DNA from: an uncultured bacterium
GTDB lineage: Bacteria; Cyanobacteriota; Vampirovibrionia; Gastranaerophilales; Gastranaerophilaceae
Reading direction: 5' to 3'
Assembly (NCBI GenBank): GCA_946183815.1
Contig: CAMHDG010000064.1
Span: forward strand, 1 to 8,042
DNA: 8,042 nt
A program made the position numbers and the translations under genes. The first letter of the stretch is position 1, and each line of letters starts with the position of its first letter. This document shows, piece after piece, positions 1-6,509 of the stretch. A model generated the notes under the pieces. It saw nothing but the letters and a program-made list of their open reading frames with translations. It made no database searches and was not told where the DNA came from.

Positions 1-1
1 C

Positions 2-43
2 AAAGGTCATGTTGATGAGGTTGTCGGGTATTTGGTGGGGTAA
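2..43 (+). CDS. possible 3' end of an upstream gene (partial)
   Basis: Reading from base 2, an open frame gives KGHVDEVVGYLVG and then a TAA stop at 41-43. The mixed hydrophobic and charged residues look like a natural protein C-terminus. The other two + frames either stop at base 13 or run to 65 with an unlikely, tryptophan-rich composition. Thirteen residues are too few to assign a family, so no function is proposed. If real, the gene ends about 40 bases before the palindromic repeat cluster. Confidence 0.3.
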   Translation, partial: KGHVDEVVGYLVG

Positions 44-81
44 ATTATTGTTTAGGGGTAAATGATATAAATCGTTAAAAG

Positions 82-227
82 CCCCTCTCCTATGGAGAGG
101 GGTTGGGGAGAGGGTTCAATTATTAAACCAACTATTACTTACCCTCTCTCAAATTTCTAAATTCACTGCAAGCAGTTCATTAAGAAATTTTTCTCTCTCC
201 AAGGAGAGACAAATCGGCTTCGCCGAT
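82..227. repeat. intergenic cluster of nested inverted repeats (REP/MITE-like)
   Basis: Five inverted repeats follow one another without any coding frame. Bases 82-90 and 94-102 form a 9-bp perfect stem around a TAT loop. GAGAGGGT at 108-115 pairs with ACCCTCTC at 141-148. Bases 151-190 fold into an imperfect hairpin of 8, 3 and 5 paired bases (AAATTTCT with AGAAATTT, AAT with ATT, ACTGC with GCAGT), separated by symmetric A/A and TC/TC mismatches. TCTCTCC (194-200) pairs with GGAGAGA (203-209). ATCGGC (213-218) and GCCGAT (222-227) close a TTC loop. The CCTCTCC/GGAGAGG theme recurs in three of the five. Such G+C-rich hairpin clusters in an A+T-rich gap are typical of dispersed intergenic palindromic repeats. 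A terminator role for the upstream gene is also possible, but no stem is directly followed by a good T-run. Confidence 0.7.
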
Positions 228-240
228 AAACAATAATTTA

Positions 241-249
241 TGCTATAAT
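241..249 (+). promoter_or_regulatory. extended -10 promoter for the ppiC operon
   Basis: TGCTATAAT contains a consensus TATAAT (244-249) with the TGn extension one base upstream, as in extended -10 sigma-70-type promoters. The region 17 bases upstream (about 221-226) has no good -35 hexamer, which an extended -10 tolerates. Transcription would start near 256, giving a leader of about 20 bases. The ribosome binding site AAGGAG lies at 266-271, six bases before the ATG at 278. Confidence 0.65.
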
Positions 250-277
250 ACCTTTGTAGAGAAATAAGGAGAAAATT

Positions 278-556
278 ATGAAAGTAAGAGCAAGTCATAT
301 TTTGGTAAAAACAGAAGATGAAGTAAATGAATTAGTAAACAAATTAAATGAAGGTGCTGACTTTGCCCAATTAGCACAAGAATGTTCACTTTGTCCATCA
401 GGCAGACAAGGCGGAGATTTAGGTTTCTTTGGCAAAGGCATGATGGTTAAACCTTTTGAAGATGCTGCTTTCGCTCTTGAAGTCGGTCAGGTATCCGAAC
501 CTGTTGAAACACAATTCGGCTGGCACTTAATCAAATTAACAGGCAAAAAAGACTAA
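278..556 (+). CDS. ppiC: stand-alone parvulin-type peptidyl-prolyl cis/trans isomerase (PpiC-like)
   Basis: This 92-residue protein is essentially one parvulin domain, the same size class as E. coli PpiC (93 residues). It speeds cis/trans isomerisation of peptide bonds preceding proline. Family hallmarks visible are ASHILV near the N-terminus (His7), a CSLCPSGRQGGDLGFF block (36-51, with Cys39 and the GGDLG turn), MVKPFEDAAF (56-65) and the C-terminal QFGWHLIKL with His83. There is no signal peptide or membrane segment, so it should act in the cytoplasm, unlike the larger exported SurA/PrsA parvulins. The start is set by AAGGAG six bases upstream. Its TAA stop overlaps the ATG of the aminopeptidase gene by one base, so it leads an operon and is probably translationally coupled to an enzyme that also acts at proline bonds. 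Confidence 0.93.
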   Translation: MKVRASHILVKTEDEVNELVNKLNEGADFAQLAQECSLCPSGRQGGDLGFFGKGMMVKPFEDAAFALEVGQVSEPVETQFGWHLIKLTGKKD

Positions 557-2124
557 TGAATTTAGATAATCTTGATGTTGATTATTTGTTGGTAAACACA
601 ACGAATGAATTTTTATTGGAATATGCTCCCATCGAAGAAAATTCTTGTCATAATCTGACGGGATTTACAGGCGATACAGGTGATTCTTTGTGGTGTAAAA
701 ATGGAAAAACAAAACTTTTTGTTGACGGAAGATACCACACACAGGCTGACCTTGAGGTTAACCACGATAAAGTAGATGTTATAAAACTCAAACTCACGGA
801 AAAACAGGATGACCTAATTTGTTTTAGTGTAAAACCTAATTCAACACTGGGAATTGTAACTAAAAAAGTTTCTCAATCAAGGTTTGAGTATCTCAAAACC
901 TTATTAAACGAAACTAATGTCAAGATTATACCCTTAAAAAATGATGTTTTTGAAAAACCTTACTCAAAACCAAAAGCAAAGGCTGAAAAAATTTCTATTA
1001 ATATATCAGGTGCAAGTTTTTCAGATAAAATTTCCTGTCTTGAAAAACCTGCACTTTTTACTAACTCGGAAGAGATTACTTATCTAACAAATCTTCGTGA
1101 CTTTTCGCAGGATTGTGCCGTTAAAATTGACGGAAAACTTCTGGTATTAAACGATAAAAATATTTTATTCACAGATACAATAATCGAAGATAAGACAGAA
1201 TTTGAGGTTTTGCCGTTAGCCTCTTTTGACGAATATATAAATAAAATTGAGGATAAAATTATAGTTGATAAATTAAGCATAAACGCTTATGATTACTCAC
1301 TTATAAAAAATCCTGTTCCTCAAACCTCACAGGTTAAACTGATGAAATCAGTCAAAAATAAATCGGAATTAGACCACATGAAATACTGCTTTAGAATGAC
1401 TGATAAGGCTCTTTTTGAAACAAGAAGATTTATTGAGGAAAATGACAATATTTCTGAATACGATATTGATAAAGAATTAACAAAAAATTTTAAAAAATAT
1501 GGAGCGAAATCGCACAGTTTTACCTCAATCGTTGCCCGTAACAAAAATTCTGCACTTGCCCACTATATGAAATCGTCAAAAGACGAAATTATAAAAGAGG
1601 GTGATTTGATTCTGATAGACTGTGGGGCTTATTATGAAGGCGGGCTTGCAACCGATATAACAAGAGTTTTTGTAAAAGGAAAACCTTCGGATTTACAAAA
1701 AAGAGTTTATACAACCGTTTTAAAAATGTTTTTAAATGCGTTTAATTATCAGGTTACAGAAGGTGTAACGACAGGTTATGAGATAGACGGTTTTGTTCAT
1801 GAATACCTTGAAAAAAACAGGGTAGATAATTTTGTGTTTTCTCATGGACTCGGTCATGGAGTTGGAATATGTGTTCACGAAACCCCGCCAAATTTGAGCA
1901 GGCGGGAGATCGCAAAAACCCCTTTACTGAATAATATGTGTTTTACAATAGAACCGGGGTTATATTCAGAAGATAACTTTGGAGTAAGGCTTGAAAATTC
2001 GTGTTATCTTGAAAATGGTATTATAAAATCTTTTTCAAATATGTGTTACGAAAAAAAACTTATAGATTATAATATGTTATCAGATATTGAAAAAGAATGG
2101 CTTTCTGATTTTGAGGTGGTGTAG
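556..2124 (+). CDS. Xaa-Pro aminopeptidase, peptidase family M24B
   Basis: This 522-residue metallopeptidase is predicted to release the N-terminal residue from peptides whose second residue is proline. The C-terminal pita-bread domain (about 270-500) keeps the expected di-metal ligands: Asp355 in ILIDCG, Asp367 in ATDITR, His434 in SHGLGHGVG, Glu466 in TIEPG and Glu480 in RLEN. It also keeps His336 (SALAHY) and His441 (VHETPP), which line the active site in this family. The N-terminal creatinase-like region has LTGFTGDTG (34-42) and FVDGRYHTQAD (55-65), resembling the aminopeptidase P1 type more than the shorter E. coli PepP. No signal peptide is seen, so it is cytoplasmic. The start overlaps the upstream stop (TAATG) and has no strong ribosome binding site of its own, which suggests coupling. 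Substrate preference within M24B (prolidase versus aminopeptidase) is not settled by sequence alone. Confidence 0.9.
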   Translation: MNLDNLDVDYLLVNTTNEFLLEYAPIEENSCHNLTGFTGDTGDSLWCKNGKTKLFVDGRYHTQADLEVNHDKVDVIKLKLTEKQDDLICFSVKPNSTLGIVTKKVSQSRFEYLKTLLNETNVKIIPLKNDVFEKPYSKPKAKAEKISINISGASFSDKISCLEKPALFTNSEEITYLTNLRDFSQDCAVKIDGKLLVLNDKNILFTDTIIEDKTEFEVLPLASFDEYINKIEDKIIVDKLSINAYDYSLIKNPVPQTSQVKLMKSVKNKSELDHMKYCFRMTDKALFETRRFIEENDNISEYDIDKELTKNFKKYGAKSHSFTSIVARNKNSALAHYMKSSKDEIIKEGDLILIDCGAYYEGGLATDITRVFVKGKPSDLQKRVYTTVLKMFLNAFNYQVTEGVTTGYEIDGFVHEYLEKNRVDNFVFSHGLGHGVGICVHETPPNLSRREIAKTPLLNNMCFTIEPGLYSEDNFGVRLENSCYLENGIIKSFSNMCYEKKLIDYNMLSDIEKEWLSDFEVV

Positions 2125-2886
2125 ATGGAAATTACAGGGGTAAATAATAATTTAGTCAAAGATGTTGTAAGACTTCAACAAAAAAAATACCGTAATGAAA
2201 GCGGAAAATTTTTACTCGAAGGCTATAAATCTGTTTATGAAGCAGTAAAATCAGGGGTAGAGGTTGAGTATGTATTTGTTCTTGCCGAAAAAGCAGATAA
2301 GTACAATTTTGTAAATTGCGAATTAATAAAAACAACATCTGCCGTATTAAAAAAAATATCCACGACTGATTCAGCACCGGAGGTTGTAGCGGTCGGATGC
2401 CAGCCTCATAATGATTATGAAAAACTAAAAAATTCAAAAAAAGTTGTGTTGCTTGAAAATATATCTGATGCAGGGAATTTAGGTACGATAATCAGAACTG
2501 CGGCTGCGTTTAGTATTGATGCCATTATTTTATATGGGGAAACAGTTGATTTATACAACCCAAAATGCGTTCGCTCTGCCGTAGGGAATTTGTGGAAAAC
2601 AAACATTGTAACGATGAAAACTATATCAGAATTGGATAAATATTTTGCAGATTTTGAAAGGGTTGCGACTTTGCCAAAAACAGAAAATTCTATATGGCTG
2701 AACGACTGGATACCTTCAGAAAAAACTCTTATGATGTTTGGTTCTGAAGCAGACGGGCTGACTGAAGATTTGAAAAATTATGCAACAAAAAATCTTACAA
2801 TAGAAATGAATAAAGAGGTTGAATCTCTGAATTTAAGCGTTTCTGCAAGTATTATAATGTATAAAATGAGAGGGATGAAAAAATAA
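2125..2886 (+). CDS. SpoU/TrmH-family RNA 2'-O-ribose methyltransferase
   Basis: This 253-residue protein is predicted to transfer a methyl group from S-adenosylmethionine to a ribose 2'-OH in rRNA or tRNA. The N-terminal part (about 1-100) resembles the SpoU substrate-binding domain, including FLLEGYKSVYEA (29-40). The C-terminal SPOUT domain carries motif 1, ENISDAGNLGTIIRTA (111-126, with Asn112 and Arg124), motif 2, FGSEADGL (205-212), and motif 3, IEMNKEVESLNLSVSASI (226-243). Motif 3 normally reads IPMxGxxESLNVSVA; here the Pro is Glu and the Gly is Lys, while ESLN is intact. The ATG follows the upstream stop directly, with the ribosome binding site (GAGGTGGTG) inside the end of the aminopeptidase gene, so translation is probably coupled. 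The general type is clear, but the target nucleotide (RlmB-, TsnR- or TrmH-like) cannot be told from sequence. Confidence 0.9.
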   Translation: MEITGVNNNLVKDVVRLQQKKYRNESGKFLLEGYKSVYEAVKSGVEVEYVFVLAEKADKYNFVNCELIKTTSAVLKKISTTDSAPEVVAVGCQPHNDYEKLKNSKKVVLLENISDAGNLGTIIRTAAAFSIDAIILYGETVDLYNPKCVRSAVGNLWKTNIVTMKTISELDKYFADFERVATLPKTENSIWLNDWIPSEKTLMMFGSEADGLTEDLKNYATKNLTIEMNKEVESLNLSVSASIIMYKMRGMKK

Positions 2887-2907
2887 TATTTAGTCCGGGA
2901 TAATTAA

Positions 2908-3993
2908 ATGAGGTTAAAAAGTTTAAAACTAAATAATTATAGAAATTGTCAGGATATATCATTAGATTTAGACTATGACAAAATTATTATCGTGGGCAAA
3001 AATGCACAGGGTAAAACAAACATTTTAGAAAGCATTTATTATTTATCTGCCCTAAAATCACCCCGCACCTCAAACATAAAAGATTTTGTAAAATTTGGAG
3101 AAAACGGTTTTAATATTGAAGGAGAACTCTATAAATCAGGAACAGATGTTTCACTTGAGATAGATTATACCCTTGATAAAACAAAGGTTTTAAAATTAAA
3201 CGGACTAAAAACTACACCAAAGAACTATAAATCTGCATTTAATACGGTTCTTTTTTCAACACAAGATTTACTTTTGTTGAGAGGAACACCGCAAGACAGA
3301 CGGGATTGGCTAGACAGTGCAATAGCCCAAATTTACCCTGCTCATGATGAAAGACTGACAAAATATAATAAAATTCGTGTCCAAAAAAATAATCTTTTAA
3401 AATCGGAAAATATTGATAATTCTTTATTAGATGTATTTAATGAGCAAATTGTTATAACAGGTTCAAACATAATTTATACAAGGCAAAAATTTATATCTGA
3501 ACTAAAAAAATATGCTCTGGAAAAATATTCCGATATTTCAACAAACGAAAAATTTTCATTTGAATACAGTTTTAAACACTTTGAAATAGATGATATAGCA
3601 AAAGCATTAAGACAGGAACTGGAAGAACGAAAATCAGAAGAACTCGCACGACATCAGGCTTGTGTCGGTCCTCACAGAGATGATATATTTTTCAGTCTTG
3701 ATGAAAAAGATGCAACAAAATTTGCGTCACAGGGTCAGCATAGGACAGTTGTTCTTGCTCTAAAACTTGGTGAAATTGATTTAATCGCATCTAAAAAAGG
3801 GTACTCACCTGTACTTTTACTTGACGATGTTTTAGCGGAACTTGACGATTTAAGACAGAATTACCTTTTAAAATCTATCTCAAAAAATACACAAACTATT
3901 ATTACCTCGGTTGATACATTATTGTTTGAAGAAGATTTCTTAAGAAATGTAAAGATATATACTATTTCAAACGGTTGTATAGCCCTAAAATAG
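2908..3993 (+). CDS. recF: DNA replication/repair protein RecF
   Basis: RecF is an SMC-like ATPase that, with RecO and RecR, loads RecA at single-strand gaps and stalled forks. The 361-residue length is normal. Visible motifs are the N-terminal LKLNNYRNCQDI, Walker A GKNAQGKTN (30-38), the RecF-typical FSTQDLLLLRGTPQDRRDWLD (116-136), GPHRDD (264-269), the ABC signature SQGQHRTVVLALKLGE (274-289), Walker B with D-loop LLLDDVLAELD (303-313) and the switch region TSVD (333-336). All catalytic motifs are intact. It starts 21 bases after the methyltransferase stop with only a weak ribosome binding site (around CCGGGA, 2896-2901). In many bacteria recF lies beside dnaA, dnaN and gyrB; here it ends an operon of unrelated housekeeping genes. 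Confidence 0.95.
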   Translation: MRLKSLKLNNYRNCQDISLDLDYDKIIIVGKNAQGKTNILESIYYLSALKSPRTSNIKDFVKFGENGFNIEGELYKSGTDVSLEIDYTLDKTKVLKLNGLKTTPKNYKSAFNTVLFSTQDLLLLRGTPQDRRDWLDSAIAQIYPAHDERLTKYNKIRVQKNNLLKSENIDNSLLDVFNEQIVITGSNIIYTRQKFISELKKYALEKYSDISTNEKFSFEYSFKHFEIDDIAKALRQELEERKSEELARHQACVGPHRDDIFFSLDEKDATKFASQGQHRTVVLALKLGEIDLIASKKGYSPVLLLDDVLAELDDLRQNYLLKSISKNTQTIITSVDTLLFEEDFLRNVKIYTISNGCIALK

Positions 3994-4015
3994 ATACTTT
4001 TACAATATTAAAAAA

Positions 4016-4050
4016 AAGTTTTGCCCTTATATATATGTTATGGTAAACTT
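4016..4050. repeat. inverted repeat upstream of bamA
   Basis: AAGTTT at 4016-4021 pairs perfectly with AAACTT at 4045-4050. With small bulges, GCC and GG next to the arms can extend the stem, leaving a TATATAT-rich loop. It lies directly upstream of the likely bamA -10 (4056-4061), so it could be an operator. On the + strand no T-run follows, so it is not a standard recF terminator. The run of eight A residues at 4010-4017 would make a T-run for a minus-strand transcript, but no minus-strand gene is seen. Confidence 0.4.
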
Positions 4051-4055
4051 ATTAA

Positions 4056-4061
4056 TATAAT
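4056..4061 (+). promoter_or_regulatory. -10 hexamer of a probable bamA promoter
   Basis: A consensus TATAAT lies 20 bases before the TTG start of bamA. No convincing -35 is found 16-18 bases upstream. Transcription from about 4068 would give a very short leader beginning near the G-rich ribosome binding region (GGGGAAGAGAG, 4068-4078). The 88-base gap after recF, compared with 0-21 bases between the preceding genes, supports a separate transcription unit here. Because the gap is so A+T-rich, a chance match is possible. Confidence 0.45.
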
Positions 4062-4081
4062 AGATTTGGGGAAGAGAGTCA

Positions 4082-6001
4082 TTGAACTCATTTAATATAA
4101 TTAGAAAAAGTTTAATATTGCTGTGTGCATTTTTCACATTAGCCGGAATAGCAAACGCTGATGCACTGTTCAACGGCGAAGAATCCCCTTTTGCCTTTCC
4201 TGAAGAAAACCCCACTTCAGAGTATTTCGATACATCAATAAAACACTCCCAAACTATTAAAGATATCGAAATTTACGGCACTAATGTTATTAAACCTGCA
4301 GTCGTTCTTTCAAAAATGAACATGAAGAAAGGTGATCCTTTTGATGCAGATATGGTTCAGAGAGATTTGAAGAATATCTATCAAATGGGCTTTTTTACCG
4401 AAAAAATGAAGGCTGTACCTGTTGAAAATGCTGACGGCACTATTACTCTTAAAATTCTTTTAGAGGAAAATATTCCTGTAAAAGATGTTGTTATTGATGG
4501 TAATACCGTTATTGCCACAGAAGAACTTATGCCGTTCGTTGTCGGACTTATCGGCAAACCTCAAAATATTGACGAGGTTAATCAGGCAATAGAAAAAATT
4601 AACGAATGTTATGCGTCTAAAGGCTACATTCTTGCAAGAGTTGACAGCATTTATGACGATCCTGACGGAACAATTAACATTGGTTTAAAAGAGGGTACTA
4701 TCAATAAAATATTGATTTCGGGCAATAACAAGACAAAAGAATATGTAATAACCCGAAACATTCTGACAGAGCCGGGGATGGTGTATAACGAAAACCAAAT
4801 AAAAGAAGATTTGGTTCGTTTATACTCAACACAGGCTTTTAAAGATGTAAACAGAAGCATTGATGCCTGCCCTGATGATCCTGATAAATACGATGTAACT
4901 ATTGTAATCACAGAGCAAAGAACTGCATCTATTTCATTAGGTGGTGGTCTTGATTCCAGTACAGGTGTGTTTGGTTCATTAGGTATCAGCGACAACAACT
5001 TTAGAGGACTAAATCAAAGAGTTTCATTGAGTGGTTTAGTTGGTACAGGGGTTATCATGAGTGATACAACCGTAAAAAATCACATGAATTTTCAGGCAGA
5101 GTTAAGTTTCTTCCAACCTTATCTCTGGAATGCCGACACATCACTGATGAGCAAAGTATTCTTTAGAAGTTTTGGTAGTTATAATGTTCCGCTTGCTGTT
5201 GAAAACAGAATAGGGGTAGAAGGTACTTTATCACACAGGATGAAATATAATCCAAATCTGATGTCAACATTATCAGTTGGGGTAGAAAATGTCAATGTAA
5301 AAGAGGGTGACAGAGATAGAATAAAAAATATGTACAGAGCAAAAAATGTGCCTATTTCCAGACGTGCTAAACAGTTAGAGGGCGGTTTGTTCTTGACCTT
5401 TAGCCCTGGTATAAGATACGATTCAAGAGATTCTGCTCTTAACCCTAGAAATGGTGTATTGGCAACGGCAAGAATTGATCAGGCTTTTGCTCTTGACGGG
5501 TTTGACAAAACTCACGCAAAATTATCAGGTATGATTAAACGATTCTTCCCTGTTGCACGCAAGTCTTCTTTATCATTTACTGCTAAAGCAGGCGGGAAAT
5601 TATATGGTGACAAGATGCCTGAGGTTATGGCATTCCGTTTGGGCGGACCATATACAGTCAGAGGTTATAAAATTAACGGTGTAGGTACAGGTGACGCTTT
5701 CGTTATGGGTTCTGTTGAACTTGCAACTCCTGTATTGTTCCTTGACAGACTTAAAGTTAATTTCTTCCAAAACCTTCGTTTGACATTCTTTGTTGATGCA
5801 GGTAAAGTGTTCAGCGGATATATATCCGACAAGTTGTATGACAGACCAATGGAAGCAATTACAGCGGGTATTGGTTTGAAACTATATATTCCGGGTGTTG
5901 GACCGCTTTCTGTTGACTACGGTATCCCACTCACACGCAGCGGTTCATACGGTAGCAAACATGGTTACTTCACTTTCGGTGTTGGTGATATGATGTACTA
6001 G
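4082..6001 (+). CDS. bamA: outer-membrane assembly protein BamA/Omp85 with three POTRA domains
   Basis: This 639-residue protein is predicted to fold and insert beta-barrel proteins into the outer membrane. Residues 1-26 form a Sec signal peptide (IRKS, a hydrophobic core, then ANA before Asp27). An acidic stretch with several prolines follows (27-57). Three POTRA domains are visible at about 59-129, 132-205 and 207-279, each starting with a strand such as IEIYGTNVI, VVIDGNTVI or ILISGNNKT. The 16-strand barrel region (about 282-639) contains DSRDSALNPRNG (447-458) and the essential L6 motif VRGY (526-529), and ends in an aromatic residue (Tyr639) as a beta-signal does. E. coli BamA has five POTRAs; three is typical of cyanobacterial Omp85. 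The start is TTG: it is the first start codon after the G-rich ribosome binding region, no ATG lies nearby, and it yields a complete signal peptide. A TamA-like role is less likely given the ompH neighbour. Confidence 0.93.
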   Translation: MNSFNIIRKSLILLCAFFTLAGIANADALFNGEESPFAFPEENPTSEYFDTSIKHSQTIKDIEIYGTNVIKPAVVLSKMNMKKGDPFDADMVQRDLKNIYQMGFFTEKMKAVPVENADGTITLKILLEENIPVKDVVIDGNTVIATEELMPFVVGLIGKPQNIDEVNQAIEKINECYASKGYILARVDSIYDDPDGTINIGLKEGTINKILISGNNKTKEYVITRNILTEPGMVYNENQIKEDLVRLYSTQAFKDVNRSIDACPDDPDKYDVTIVITEQRTASISLGGGLDSSTGVFGSLGISDNNFRGLNQRVSLSGLVGTGVIMSDTTVKNHMNFQAELSFFQPYLWNADTSLMSKVFFRSFGSYNVPLAVENRIGVEGTLSHRMKYNPNLMSTLSVGVENVNVKEGDRDRIKNMYRAKNVPISRRAKQLEGGLFLTFSPGIRYDSRDSALNPRNGVLATARIDQAFALDGFDKTHAKLSGMIKRFFPVARKSSLSFTAKAGGKLYGDKMPEVMAFRLGGPYTVRGYKINGVGTGDAFVMGSVELATPVLFLDRLKVNFFQNLRLTFFVDAGKVFSGYISDKLYDRPMEAITAGIGLKLYIPGVGPLSVDYGIPLTRSGSYGSKHGYFTFGVGDMMY

Positions 6002-6012
6002 GGGTAAATATA
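5999..6012 (+). repeat. TAGGGGTAAATATA repeat, copy spanning the bamA stop
   Basis: The first three bases are the bamA TAG stop codon. The identical 14-mer occurs at 6496-6509, where its first three bases are the ompH stop. A near copy with one inserted G (TAGGGGTAAATGATA) is at 53-67, and the shorter GGGGTAAAT is at 37-45. Bases after this copy are almost pure A/T (TATAATATAAAT), and TATAAT at 6011-6016 could act as a weak -10 for ompH, although no -35 is seen. Confidence 0.6.
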
Positions 6013-6033
6013 TAATATAAATAATTAAATGTT

Positions 6034-6039
6034 TAAGGA
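6034..6039 (+). promoter_or_regulatory. strong ribosome binding site of ompH
   Basis: AAGGAG lies nine bases before the ATG at 6049, in a context (AAGGAGAAA...ATTATG) closely matching that of ppiC at 266-280. It fixes the ompH start, which also gives a textbook signal peptide. Of the genes with clear sites, only these two carry the full AAGGAG, suggesting they are the most strongly translated. Confidence 0.8.
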
Positions 6040-6048
6040 GAAATAATT

Positions 6049-6498
6049 ATGAAAAAATCTATGATAGCAGTTTTAACGGCAGTTGCACTAATGATACCTT
6101 CTACTATGGCATTTGCAGGGGGTTTAGGCTATGTTGACTATGAAGAAGTTATTGAGAATTGTTCTTATGCACTTAATGCTAAAAAACGATTAGACTCAAA
6201 GGCACTTGCTATTAAACAATATATGTTTGATAAGGAAAAAGAATATGAATCTATCCAGTCACCTGTTCAAAAACAAAATTTCCAAGACAAAGTTACTGCC
6301 GAACTCAAACAAAAACAAAACGATTTCTTAAGAGAACAGGCAAAAACTGAACAACAAATCTTTGATAAAATCAGAGAGGTTGCTAAAGGAATTATGGTAG
6401 AACAAAAATTAGATGCTATTATCAGTGATAAGGCTGTATTCTGTGGTGGTGTTGATATTACAAAAGAACTCATTAACAGAATGAAAGGTGTTCAATAG
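6049..6498 (+). CDS. ompH: periplasmic chaperone of the OmpH/Skp family
   Basis: This 149-residue exported protein is expected to hold unfolded outer-membrane proteins during passage through the periplasm and deliver them to BamA. Residues 1-23 are a Sec signal peptide (MKKS, a hydrophobic core, AFA cleavage site before Gly24). The mature protein starts with GLGYVDYEEVI, matching the first strand of Skp. A long charged, glutamine- and lysine-rich helical region (about 45-115) corresponds to the Skp tentacles. It ends with LDAIISDKAVFCGGVDITKELINRM (121-145), the conserved closing part of the family (usually VLFGGVDIT). Skp normally acts as a trimer. It is 47 bases downstream of bamA, the classic pairing, although the lpxD/fabZ genes that often follow are absent here. 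Confidence 0.92.
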   Translation: MKKSMIAVLTAVALMIPSTMAFAGGLGYVDYEEVIENCSYALNAKKRLDSKALAIKQYMFDKEKEYESIQSPVQKQNFQDKVTAELKQKQNDFLREQAKTEQQIFDKIREVAKGIMVEQKLDAIISDKAVFCGGVDITKELINRMKGVQ

Positions 6499-6509
6499 GG
6501 GTAAATATA
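6496..6509 (+). repeat. TAGGGGTAAATATA repeat, copy spanning the ompH stop
   Basis: This is identical to the 14-mer at 5999-6012 and begins in the same way with the TAG stop codon. Here it is followed by AGGGGTG (6510-6516), repeating the G4 motif. The equal placement at two consecutive stop codons suggests either a conserved post-stop mRNA element or a duplicated spacer. Confidence 0.6.

Noticed and set aside
82..227. CRISPR array
   Set aside because: The repeats are inverted hairpins of unequal length, without regularly spaced direct repeats or unique spacers.
2180..2187. Run of eight A residues near the start of the methyltransferase gene as a programmed frameshift site
   Set aside because: The zero frame continues through a conserved full-length protein and no overlapping frame product is suggested; such runs (also 2051-2058) are expected in this A-rich genome.
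2156..2437. 93-codon minus-strand frame inside the methyltransferase gene
   Set aside because: The opposite frame encodes conserved SpoU sequence; the antisense product is low-complexity, rich in Leu and Phe, and has no ribosome binding site.
4010..4050. Intrinsic terminator on the minus strand (hairpin plus T-run)
   Set aside because: The stem is only six A/T-rich pairs with a long loop, and no minus-strand gene exists to the right that would need it.
4651..4998. 115-codon open frame on the minus strand inside bamA
   Set aside because: It lies wholly within the well-supported bamA barrel and POTRA 3 coding region, and its translation has no recognisable domain; it is an antisense shadow.
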